This document shows, piece after piece, positions 7,952 to 14,421 of a stretch of 64,000 bases of DNA. The notes below the pieces were generated by a model, which was not told the origin of the DNA, ran no database searches, and was given only the letters and a program-made list of their open reading frames with translations. Positions within the stretch are counted from its first letter, which is position 1. Every line of letters starts with the position of its first letter. The stretch is taken from the NCBI GenBank assembly GCA_017455065.1, contig JAFTBU010000059.1, positions 1 to 64,000 on the forward strand. The letters are read 5' to 3'. Source of the DNA: Bacteroidales bacterium (GTDB lineage Bacteria; Bacteroidota; Bacteroidia; Bacteroidales; UBA932). Made by a program: the position numbers and the translations under genes.

Positions 7952-8578
7952 ATGAGGAGTTCTGATCTGAGGCGCGAAGAGAACTATAGCGAGTATCTTC
8001 GCTTGCGACAAAACGATGATTATTATGATGTTACGTTCGATGAAGCATCGGGCGGAGTAACTGCTATCCATCGTAGCCACAAGTTTGACAAGAAAGTTGG
8101 CAACCTTGGGATACGCAGGGGTGATTATGAGTTGGCAGTCGTTGATGTCCTGAGGAAAAGCGGACACAGAGTTGTACTAGAATCGGAAAGGAGTATACAG
8201 AATAGGAAGGTCTGTGACGGTTATCTTGACGATGTGCCTACTGAGATTAAGGCGGTTGAAGGTACAGGGACATGGTCTATCAGCACCAAGCTTAGGGATG
8301 CCGTTAAGCAGCATGCGCAGTCTGTAATCCTTTTCTTTCCCAAAGAAGATCTCTATTCAGAGATAAGGGTCAAAGATGGCTTACGTCTTTTTCTTTCAGG
8401 TGCTAACAAGGCTGATTGTCAGGAACTTAACCAGATAGTTGTGATTGTGGAGGACAAACTAGTGTCCTGCATAGACCAAAAAACCACCCCAATCAAAGGG
8501 TGGTCAATTGAGGAAGGTTTGAGGGGACAGAATGGGGCGACCCCATTTACTATCCCCCCTTCCGATGCAAAATTATAA
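7952..8578 (+). CDS. Orphan CDI/phage-type polymorphic toxin C-terminal domain (putative tRNase)
   Basis: 208 residues. From about residue 24 (YDVTFDEASGGVTAIHRSHKF) it looks like the C-terminal domain found at the ends of phage minor-head (MuF/gp7) proteins and CdiA-like toxins in Bacteroidales. Landmarks are the AVVDVLRKSGHRVVLESE segment, CDGYLDDVPTEIKAVEGTG with acidic and Lys residues that could form a nuclease centre, and the tail TTPIKGWSIEEGLRGQNG. That tail is the usual C-terminus of such proteins, so this is a free-standing tip without the delivery or head-protein portion. Base composition is lower in G+C than the flanking genes, suggesting transfer. No immunity gene is recognised next to it. 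Family placement is from memory and moderately sure; activity is unknown. Confidence 0.55.
   Translation: MRSSDLRREENYSEYLRLRQNDDYYDVTFDEASGGVTAIHRSHKFDKKVGNLGIRRGDYELAVVDVLRKSGHRVVLESERSIQNRKVCDGYLDDVPTEIKAVEGTGTWSISTKLRDAVKQHAQSVILFFPKEDLYSEIRVKDGLRLFLSGANKADCQELNQIVVIVEDKLVSCIDQKTTPIKGWSIEEGLRGQNGATPFTIPPSDAKL
8478..8504 (-). terminator. Terminator-like hairpin on the antisense strand inside the toxin-domain gene
   Basis: ACCACCC (8483-8489) pairs with GGGTGGT (8498-8504) around an eight-base loop, and on the minus strand the stem is followed by a run of T residues (8482-8478). It lies in codons for the conserved TTPIKGWS motif, so it may be a by-product of coding or a genuine stop for antisense transcription entering from the right. 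Confidence 0.4.
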
Positions 8579-8605
8579 CTTTTTCTCGGAATAAAAAACA
8601 TTTTA

Positions 8606-8613
8606 TATATTTG
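8606..8613 (+). promoter_or_regulatory. -7 box TATATTTG upstream of the surface-lipoprotein gene
   Basis: An exact TAnnTTTG match 28 bp after the toxin-domain stop. The start of the lipoprotein gene lies about 285 bp downstream, leaving a long leader that contains a doubtful 79-codon frame. Confidence 0.45.
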
Positions 8614-8662
8614 TAGTTGTCAGCGCGATATGCCCTAGGCATTCCCTGGCATTACATATTAG

Positions 8663-8902
8663 ATGAAAGTGTTTTCGCTTTTATCCTTGGATAGGAATCT
8701 GGACAATTTCTTCGCATCAGGGAAAAAGCAATGCATTCATCACCTTGTGAGGTGTATTGTGCCATTCCGGCATATCGCCATAACGGGTGTGGGGTATTGT
8801 TTATTTGATGCAAGGTCCGTCCAGAACCTCTATCCAGATAAACGAAAAATGCTCCACACTTTCTTTTGTGCTTATAAACAATCAAACGGATCAAAATCAT
8901 GA
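8663..8902 (+). CDS. Small uncertain open frame (79 codons)
   Basis: It begins MKVFSLLSLDRNLDNF and resembles nothing recognised. The only point in its favour is that its TGA overlaps the ATG of the next gene as ATGA, the arrangement used by many real gene pairs here. Against it: an opposite-strand frame of similar length covers the same DNA (8652-8900), there is no clear ribosome site, and composition is not distinctive. It could equally be an untranslated leader for the lipoprotein gene, or an unrecognised immunity partner of the upstream toxin domain. Confidence 0.22.
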   Translation: MKVFSLLSLDRNLDNFFASGKKQCIHHLVRCIVPFRHIAITGVGYCLFDARSVQNLYPDKRKMLHTFFCAYKQSNGSKS

Positions 8903-10899
8903 AGCCCTATTATTTCTTCAGCGCATTAGTGTTTCTTTCGTCATGTGTGATTACGCCTACAGAAATACCTGTTTCTTCTGTCTCTTTAAACCAATCTACA
9001 GCTGAGATGTATATTGGAGAGACTGTCCAGTTAATGGTATCGATCTCTCCGTCGAATGCGACAGACCAGTCAGTCATCTGGGGCTCATCCAAACAATCAG
9101 TAGCGACCGTTGATAATACTGGCCTCATAACGGCAACTTCAGAGGGGAACTCGACCGTTACTGCAACAGTCGGTGGCAAGTCTGCTAATTGCCAGGTTAC
9201 TGTAAGCAAGATGACAATAGATGTTTCTTCAATCTCTCTGAACAAGACTATGTTGGAGCTCGTAGAAGGGGAAAGCGCCACATTAACGGCGACTGTTCTT
9301 CCAGATGACGCAACTGATAAGACAGTAACATGGAGTTCTTCATCTCCAGATATTGCCAGTGTTGACGGAGGAAAAGTGAATGCTATTAAACCTGGAGAAG
9401 CCTCCATTACAGCAAAAGCAGGTGATAAAACTGTCAGTTGTAAAATAGTCATTTCAAAAAAGTATATAGAAGTAGAATCAGTTAATCTAAATAAGAATCA
9501 ATTATCTATAGAAAAAGGAGATTCTGAAACACTTGTAGCGAATGTCAGTCCCGATGATGCAACTGATAAAACTGTTACATGGACTTCTTCAGAGGAAGCA
9601 GTTGCTACTGTAGATGAGAAAGGTAAAGTGGTAGCTGTAGCAAAAGGAAGTACTACAATCACAGCTGAGGCTGGAGGGAAGAATGCAAAATGCATTGTTA
9701 CGGTTACGTATGATGACCCAAACAATATAAAGTTTGCTGACTCCAAACTTAAGACAAAACTAGTTGAGGCATTCGATAAAGATGGGGATGGTGAATTATC
9801 ATATGCTGAAGCTCATGCTATAAATAATGCAAGTGAATTGAAAACAGCATTTAATAATGAAACGTCATTCAATTCTTTCGATGAGTTTCAGTATTTCAGT
9901 GGTATTAAAGAAATACTGGGATCTATGTTTGAAGGATGGACCGTTTCCTCAATAATATTGCCAAATACAATAGTGGAAATCGGTCAAGGTGCCTTCTCTC
10001 GTTGCAAAAAACTCGAGCGCATTGTAATTCCCGAAGGAGTAAGAACTCTTGGTAGAGTTTCTTTCCATAACTGTACGAGTCTTACTGATGTTTCTCTACC
10101 TAATAGTTTACCATATTTAGGGCCTGGCAGCTTCGCAGGTTGTGTCAGCTTAATAAGTATTATTATCCCTGATAAAACAGTGCTATCAGCGGGGTGCTTT
10201 TCTGGGTGCACAAATCTTGAATCGGTTATACTGAATAATGATAATATAACCACTATTGAAGACTCTTGCTTTAAGGGATGTGCAAGTTTAAAGAGTTTTA
10301 TCTTCTCGTCATCAGTTAAAAGTATATGGGCGAATGCGTTTGATGGGTGCTCCTCTTTGACCGAAATCAATATTCCTAATGCGGAATTTATTAGTAAAGA
10401 AGCATTTCAGAACTGCACTTCACTTACTTCTATTAATATAACCGCTACTGAGAAAAACGGCGCCGGTCTTATAGATCAGAGAGCATTTAAAAACTGTACT
10501 AACTTGATAAATGCAATTGTCACAACCGATCAATTAGGAGAAGGAGCTTTTTGGGGTTGTAATAAGTTGGAGAAAGTATCATTATCAGAAGGCTTATCTC
10601 ACATCGGTGCAGATGCCTTTAGAGACTGCTCTAATTTACGTGAAATAATTCTTCCAGGACCTATGCACTGGATAGGCGACTATGCCTTTTATAACTGCTC
10701 CAATATCTCATATATTGAGATGAAATCAGCAAGTCCTCCTGCCATTAGTGATAATACTTTTTCTAACTCTAATAATTGTCCTATTTATGTTCCTGATCAA
10801 TCAGTATCAGCATACAAAGAAGCCGAGAGTTGGCGTATCTATAAGGACAGAATTATTCCGATTTCAAAGAGAAGCAATACTGCTCAGAATATGCCCTAA
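8899..10899 (+). CDS. Surface lipoprotein with three BIG2 domains, an EF-hand-like loop and BspA-type leucine-rich repeats
   Basis: 666 residues. The N-terminal hydrophobic stretch ends in the lipobox LSSC (Cys16), predicting an acylated exported protein. Three BIG2 immunoglobulin-like domains follow (about 24-108, 110-188 and 190-270), each with the ISLNK..ELVEGES and DATDKTVTWSSS type strands. Residues 293-305 read DKDGDGELSYAEA, a calcium-binding EF-hand or dockerin-like loop. About 330-645 are BspA-like repeats of the form AFxxCxxLxxIxIP. Such proteins act in adhesion or surface binding; the ligand is unknown. Codon use is markedly AT-richer than the surrounding chromosome, consistent with transfer. 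The repeats make it a likely phase- or length-variable gene. Confidence 0.88.
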   Translation: MKPYYFFSALVFLSSCVITPTEIPVSSVSLNQSTAEMYIGETVQLMVSISPSNATDQSVIWGSSKQSVATVDNTGLITATSEGNSTVTATVGGKSANCQVTVSKMTIDVSSISLNKTMLELVEGESATLTATVLPDDATDKTVTWSSSSPDIASVDGGKVNAIKPGEASITAKAGDKTVSCKIVISKKYIEVESVNLNKNQLSIEKGDSETLVANVSPDDATDKTVTWTSSEEAVATVDEKGKVVAVAKGSTTITAEAGGKNAKCIVTVTYDDPNNIKFADSKLKTKLVEAFDKDGDGELSYAEAHAINNASELKTAFNNETSFNSFDEFQYFSGIKEILGSMFEGWTVSSIILPNTIVEIGQGAFSRCKKLERIVIPEGVRTLGRVSFHNCTSLTDVSLPNSLPYLGPGSFAGCVSLISIIIPDKTVLSAGCFSGCTNLESVILNNDNITTIEDSCFKGCASLKSFIFSSSVKSIWANAFDGCSSLTEINIPNAEFISKEAFQNCTSLTSINITATEKNGAGLIDQRAFKNCTNLINAIVTTDQLGEGAFWGCNKLEKVSLSEGLSHIGADAFRDCSNLREIILPGPMHWIGDYAFYNCSNISYIEMKSASPPAISDNTFSNSNNCPIYVPDQSVSAYKEAESWRIYKDRIIPISKRSNTAQNMP

Positions 10900-11251
10900 C
10901 AATATATTGAATGGCTATAAAATGTTCCGTGCGGAACAGTTGATGGGCTCCGCCGCTGCAAAAAATGCACTGCGGCGGCTCGCTCGTTGCCTTGGCGCAC
11001 CCTTGCCGCAGCGTAAGCCGTGGAGGTATGTGACCCTGGAGGACCTGTCCACCCCCGGACAGGGGTAGGGGGACGGGGCCCGACGGCAGCAAGTTATCGC
11101 GCAGCGATGACGCAGATGACGGTGGGAGGGGCCGGAGCGAACGTAGTGAGCGAAGTTCCGACAGGGTCACATGCCTCCACGGCAGCGAAGGCACGCAGAA
11201 TCCGTAAAGGCGCTGCACGTCAGAAATGGTGATGTGACGTGTATAGATAGC
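10900..11251. other. 352-bp intergenic gap with hairpins and a long inverted repeat
   Basis: No credible gene is present. It contains the hairpin TGTTCC-gtgc-GGAACA (10923-10938), a 7-bp stem CCGCCGC/GCGGCGG (10950-10956 with 10972-10978) and a 21-bp inverted repeat with one mismatch (11017-11037 against 11163-11183), whose arms contain GCCGTGGAGG and CCTCCACGGC. The segment is GC-rich and follows directly on the AT-rich lipoprotein gene, so the composition changes abruptly. It may hold the terminator of the lipoprotein transcript, although no T-run follows any stem, or the decayed end of a mobile element. Confidence 0.5.
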
Positions 11252-12082
11252 TTACTCCAGGAGCCTGGAGCGCATCTTTTCTTTGTCTTCGTCGGAGAGC
11301 ATCAGGATGTTGGTGACGTAGTTCTCCAGACTTCCGAATTTCATGTCTATCAAGTCCAGGGCATCCTCGAAATACTCGGGGTTGACCCCGATGAAGGTCC
11401 TCACGACCGCGATCTCGTCGTGGCCTCCGCCGCGCGCTATGACCTTCGCTGAGAGCTCGTCCACGATCTCCTGGTAGAACTCGTGGGAGATGGTGTAATC
11501 CTGCATGATGAGCTCCCTGTCGGCGCCCAGCGCGCACAGGATGAAGGCTGCGCCCAGGCCGGTGCGGTCCTTGCCCTGGGAGCAGTGGAAATACACCGCG
11601 CCCTCCTCGGTCGAGGATATGATCTGCAGGAAGGCGGCGTACTGGATCTGAGTGTATTCGTTGAGGACCATCTCGGGGTAGAGGCTGCGGGCGACGGTCT
11701 TGGTCATCTCGTCGAAGCAGTGCTCCACCACATAGTCCTCCAGATGTATGTAGGCTTCCCTAGGGAGTGCGTTCTCCCCGAGTTTCTCGGATTTCTCGTC
11801 AATGGCGGGGAGCCAGATGTTGTCGGCGCCGGGCACCTCCCGGTCCGGGGCCATGCTCACTTCCCCCTTGGTGCGGAAATCGAATACATGGGCCAGATGA
11901 TATCGCTCCCTGAGGAGAGCGATATCACGGTCCGTAGCTTGGTAGAGGCTGCCTCCGCGGAGGATCATGCCCCTTTTGACAGTCTTCCCGCCGGGCAGCA
12001 CGTAGCCACCGAGTTCGCGGGCGTTGATCACGCCTTCGAGATTGATGGTCTGGGTGGAGAATGACGGGCGGTTGACGGCCAT
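11252..12082 (-). CDS. Tyrosine-protein phosphatase, Y_phosphatase3 family
   Basis: 276 residues. The active-site loop is HCSQGKDRTG with catalytic Cys167 and Arg173, the CX5R signature in the variant GKDRTG typical of bacterial tyrosine/serine phosphatases of the IphP/MptpB type. The N-terminal NARELGGYVLPGGKTVKRGMILRGG region (residues 20-44) matches the family's conserved start. The general acid is probably in the AIDEKSE or DFRTKGE loop. No signal peptide is seen, so it is probably cytoplasmic. It follows the LamG lipoprotein gene by one base on the same strand, so the two are likely co-transcribed. The substrate is unknown; related enzymes remove phosphate from protein tyrosine or phosphoinositides. 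Confidence 0.88.
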   Translation of the reverse strand: MAVNRPSFSTQTINLEGVINARELGGYVLPGGKTVKRGMILRGGSLYQATDRDIALLRERYHLAHVFDFRTKGEVSMAPDREVPGADNIWLPAIDEKSEKLGENALPREAYIHLEDYVVEHCFDEMTKTVARSLYPEMVLNEYTQIQYAAFLQIISSTEEGAVYFHCSQGKDRTGLGAAFILCALGADRELIMQDYTISHEFYQEIVDELSAKVIARGGGHDEIAVVRTFIGVNPEYFEDALDLIDMKFGSLENYVTNILMLSDEDKEKMRSRLLE

Positions 12083-12083
12083 G

Positions 12084-12755
12084 TTATTTGTTGAGTTTCT
12101 CGTAATCTTTGAGGAATTCCGAAGGCTTGAGGGCCTTGGGGGTGAAGCGGAGCTTGTAGATGTCGCCCTTGAACCAGTTGACCTTGTTCTGCCTTACGCC
12201 GACTGAGGTGAAGCCTTCGCCGATGATGCCCGCCTCGTAGGAGAATGCATCCTTGCACTGCTCCACGCCGTTGACATAGGAGGTGAGGCCTTCCTTGGTG
12301 GCGACGAGGGTCACATTGTACCACTGGTCGGTGGGATGGGTGAGATTGGGGTCGATGAGAGTGGCGCTCTTGCCGTTGCCGAAGTTGACGTGGGCGTCGA
12401 AGTACCAGGTCTTGTCAGGTTTGGTGCGGGTCTCGAACATGACGCGGGGACCCATGTTGCCCATGTGGATGAACCTTTCCTCGAAGGCACCGTCACCGTC
12501 CTGGCGGATGATGGCTTCCATGGTGAATTCTTCCATGCCGGAGATGGGGACACCGGCCAGGGAGACGGCGTCTCCGTTGCCGTTGAAGTGGATTGCGGAC
12601 CCGAGGGGAGTCTCGATCATGGTAGGGGAGCCGAAGATCTCGAGGACTTCGGGCTGGTTCTCAGCGCTCCAAACGATGGTGCCGGGGACGCTCTGAGCGC
12701 ATGCTGTGATGGGGAGTGCCATAAGCGTTGCGATAAGTAATTTGATGGTTTTCAT
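12084..12755 (-). CDS. Lipoprotein with a LamG/concanavalin-like domain (Laminin_G_3)
   Basis: 223 residues. A leader (MKTIKLLIATLMALPITAC) ends in a plausible lipobox ITAC with Cys19, predicting an exported lipoprotein. The rest is one beta-sandwich of the laminin-G/ConA-like lectin class: GDAVSLAGVPI, FTMEAIIRQDGDG, DQWYNVTLVATKEGLTSYVN and a final PKALKPSEFLKDYEKLNK. This domain commonly binds carbohydrate or sits beside glycoside hydrolase modules, but no catalytic domain is present. It precedes the phosphatase gene by one base. No -7 consensus was found in its AT-rich upstream region; the strong promoter there points the other way. Confidence 0.8.
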   Translation of the reverse strand: MKTIKLLIATLMALPITACAQSVPGTIVWSAENQPEVLEIFGSPTMIETPLGSAIHFNGNGDAVSLAGVPISGMEEFTMEAIIRQDGDGAFEERFIHMGNMGPRVMFETRTKPDKTWYFDAHVNFGNGKSATLIDPNLTHPTDQWYNVTLVATKEGLTSYVNGVEQCKDAFSYEAGIIGEGFTSVGVRQNKVNWFKGDIYKLRFTPKALKPSEFLKDYEKLNK

Positions 12756-12802
12756 GGTGTTGGGTGTATTATTAAACTTTTTTCAAAAAATTCTTAAAAA
12801 AA

Positions 12803-12833
12803 TTTGTTAATTCAAAAAATAGTATTACCTTTG
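12803..12833 (+). promoter_or_regulatory. Strong plus-strand promoter facing away from any plus-strand gene
   Basis: -33 TTTG (12803-12806), a 19-bp spacer and -7 TACCTTTG (12826-12833) match the Bacteroidetes promoter fully. The next plus-strand gene starts 1.6 kb away at 14422, with three leftward genes in between, so the promoter must make a short non-coding or antisense RNA. Confidence 0.65.
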
Positions 12834-12838
12834 CATTC

Positions 12839-12948
12839 GGATCGCGTAAGTGAGCGTTCTGCCCCGGCGGTCTATTGGTTATTAGTTTAGTGTTATTAAT
12901 TATGTGGTTAGAGTGAGTTGTTGCCTGTGAGGGTCACAACTCATTTTT
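12839..12948 (+). ncRNA. Candidate small RNA of about 110 nt
   Basis: It is delimited by the promoter ending at 12833 and a hairpin followed by TTTTT (12944-12948). The gap holds no gene on either strand; the only frame starting with ATG is MWLE-stop at 12902. The 3' part can fold either as TGAGTTGT/ACAACTCA or as TGTGA-ggg-TCACA, which share bases and exclude one another. The 3' end overlaps the last codon and stop of maf on the opposite strand, so it could also act as an antisense RNA there. It does not resemble tmRNA, 6S, SRP or RNase P RNA. Existence is inferred from signals only. Confidence 0.5.
12914..12948 (+). terminator. Terminator of the candidate small RNA
   Basis: TGAGTTGT (12914-12921) pairs with ACAACTCA (12936-12943), followed immediately by TTTTT on the plus strand. 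The minus strand has no T-run after this stem, so it is directional and does not serve maf. Confidence 0.65.
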
Positions 12949-13528
12949 CGTATATCACCTCCCCGACGAATTCCTGCAGCGCCTTGTACACCTTGTGCAC
13001 GGGAAAGCCCATCACGTTGTAGAAGGAACCTTCGATCCCGGAGATGCCCACATAACCTATCCACTCCTGTATGCCGTACGCCCCGGCTTTGTCGTAGGGG
13101 CGGTATTTGTCCACATATCTTTCTATCTCGGCCGCCGTCAGGTCACAGAAGGTCACCCTGGTGGATGCGGTGACGGTCTCGGAGCGATTGCAGTCGCGCA
13201 GGGTCACCGCGGTCACCACCTCGTGCACCTTGCCCGAAAGGGATTCCAGCATCCCTATGGCTTCCTCGCGGCTGTGCGGCTTGCCCAGCACGCGCGAGCC
13301 GACTATCACCACCGTGTCGGCGGTGATGAGCAGCTCGTCAGGCCCGAGGGGCCTGTGGAAGCCCCGGGATTTCCCTTCGGACATAAGCACCGGCACCTGG
13401 GCGGGGGGAGTGCCCGGGATTATGCTTTCTTCGAAAGTGTTGCCCGTGTCCACGGTGAAATCCAGGTCCAGCCCCGCGAGCAGTTCGCGGCGGCGGGGGG
13501 AGTTGCTGCCGAGTATTATCTTTTTCAT
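12941..13528 (-). CDS. maf: Maf-family nucleoside triphosphate pyrophosphatase
   Basis: 195 residues, normal family length. The signature GSNSPRRRELL lies at residues 8-18 and the second conserved block DELLITADTVVIVGSRVLGKP with the catalytic Asp near 63-83. Maf proteins hydrolyse dTTP, UTP or modified nucleotides to the monophosphate and PPi, cleaning the pool or delaying septation. The start codon overlaps the kdsC stop (TGATG), so the two are coupled. Its own stop lies inside the hairpin of an opposite-strand RNA candidate. Confidence 0.93.
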   Translation of the reverse strand: MKKIILGSNSPRRRELLAGLDLDFTVDTGNTFEESIIPGTPPAQVPVLMSEGKSRGFHRPLGPDELLITADTVVIVGSRVLGKPHSREEAIGMLESLSGKVHEVVTAVTLRDCNRSETVTASTRVTFCDLTAAEIERYVDKYRPYDKAGAYGIQEWIGYVGISGIEGSFYNVMGFPVHKVYKALQEFVGEVIYEK

Positions 13529-14055
13529 CAGAACAGCCTTTCGTAATCGCCTTCGTCGAATTTCCAGGTGCCCTGGGCGCGGAGTATCATCTCGATGCCG
13601 TGGCGTACGCAGAACTTGCCGCCGCCGAAGGGGGAGACGTAGTCCGCCGCGGCCCGGGCTTCCAGGGCGGCGTCTGCCGGGGCTATGCCCAGCCCTGCCG
13701 CCTTCAGCACGGGCACGTCGGGGATGTCATCTCCGAAATATGCCACTTCCGAGGGATCCAGGCCGTATTGCTCGCAGAAAGCCTTGAATATTTTAAGCTT
13801 GCCCCTGCAGCCCATGTGGATGTCTTCCCTAGCCACGCCGCAGGTGAGGAAACGGTTCAGGATGCCGGGGGTCTCGCCGCCGGTGAAGATGGCCACCTTG
13901 TAGCCGTTCATCACGGCCACGCGTATGCCGAAAGAGTCCTTTGCGTTGTAGATGCGGAGCATCTCCTGGTCTCCCAGGCCGATGAGGCTGCCGTCTGTCA
14001 TCACCCCGTCCACGTCGAGGGTGATGGCCTTTATCTTGTCAAGATTTAGTGCCAT
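13528..14055 (-). CDS. kdsC: 3-deoxy-D-manno-octulosonate 8-phosphate phosphatase, KdsC type (HAD-IIIA)
   Basis: 175 residues. HAD motif I is LDVDGVMTDG with Asp14 and Asp16, motif II is the FTGGE threonine loop and motif IV is YFGDDIPDVPVL. This cap-less HAD layout and length are those of KdsC, which releases phosphate from KDO-8-P in LPS inner-core synthesis. The nearby Maf and DUF3467 genes are common companions in Bacteroidales. The start lies 17 bases inside the 3' end of the DUF3467 gene. Confidence 0.9.
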   Translation of the reverse strand: MALNLDKIKAITLDVDGVMTDGSLIGLGDQEMLRIYNAKDSFGIRVAVMNGYKVAIFTGGETPGILNRFLTCGVAREDIHMGCRGKLKIFKAFCEQYGLDPSEVAYFGDDIPDVPVLKAAGLGIAPADAALEARAAADYVSPFGGGKFCVRHGIEMILRAQGTWKFDEGDYERLF

Positions 14056-14350
14056 TGTTCTGGAAATCTGCCAGGTTGAAAGTGCCTTTGGGGCCGCCGA
14101 GGTCGATGGGGCCGAAATTCGCCTCGTATTTGCTCACATTGTCTGCGAGGGCGTTGAGGAGTCTTTTCGCGTGCTCAGGGGTCATCACGATGCGGTTTCC
14201 GACTTCCGGCTTGGGGATGCCGGGGAGGACGGTGGCGAAGTCCAGGATGAACTCGCTGCGGGAGTGGGTGATGATCGCCAGATTGGCATACGAACCTTTG
14301 GCAATTTCGGGCCTGAGCTCGATATTCAGTTGCTTCTTTTCATTTTCCAT
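14039..14350 (-). CDS. DUF3467 family protein
   Basis: 103 residues, the usual length of this small uncharacterised bacterial family. The ELRPEIAKGSYANLAIITHS start, the FILDFATVLPG strand and the PKPEVGNRIVMTPEHAKRLL helix are the family hallmarks. It is thought to be an immunoglobulin-like all-beta protein of unknown role. It heads the kdsC-maf transcription unit, overlapping kdsC by 17 bases. A minus-strand -7 box (TAAGTTTG, 14362-14355) sits only four bases before the ATG, so if used the message would have almost no leader. Confidence 0.85.
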   Translation of the reverse strand: MENEKKQLNIELRPEIAKGSYANLAIITHSRSEFILDFATVLPGIPKPEVGNRIVMTPEHAKRLLNALADNVSKYEANFGPIDLGGPKGTFNLADFQNNGTKS

Positions 14351-14354
14351 ACTA

Positions 14355-14385
14355 CAAACTTAATAAAAAATATTGTATATATTTG
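14355..14385. promoter_or_regulatory. Divergent -7 boxes for DUF3467-kdsC-maf and for the acyl-CoA ligase
   Basis: Minus strand: TAAGTTTG at 14362-14355. Plus strand: TATATTTG at 14378-14385, 36 bp before the ligase ATG. Both match TAnnTTTG; neither has a clear -33 TTG at 19-21 bp. Confidence 0.5.
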
Positions 14386-14421
14386 CATTTCTTTACAAAG
14401 TTCCAAAACGGTACCTGAACG

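Noticed and set aside
7832..7964. Nine-base direct repeat GGAGTTCTG flanking the start of the AT-rich island, considered as a target-site duplication
   Set aside because: It encloses only 115 bp with no element ends; likely chance.
8652..8900. An 82-codon frame on the minus strand before the lipoprotein gene
   Set aside because: It overlaps another frame of equal length and has no promoter or recognisable domain; neither could be preferred with confidence.
10748..11068. A 106-codon frame overlapping the 3' end of the lipoprotein gene
   Set aside because: It lies in a different frame of a well-supported gene and its product has no recognisable character beyond a chance hydrophobic start.
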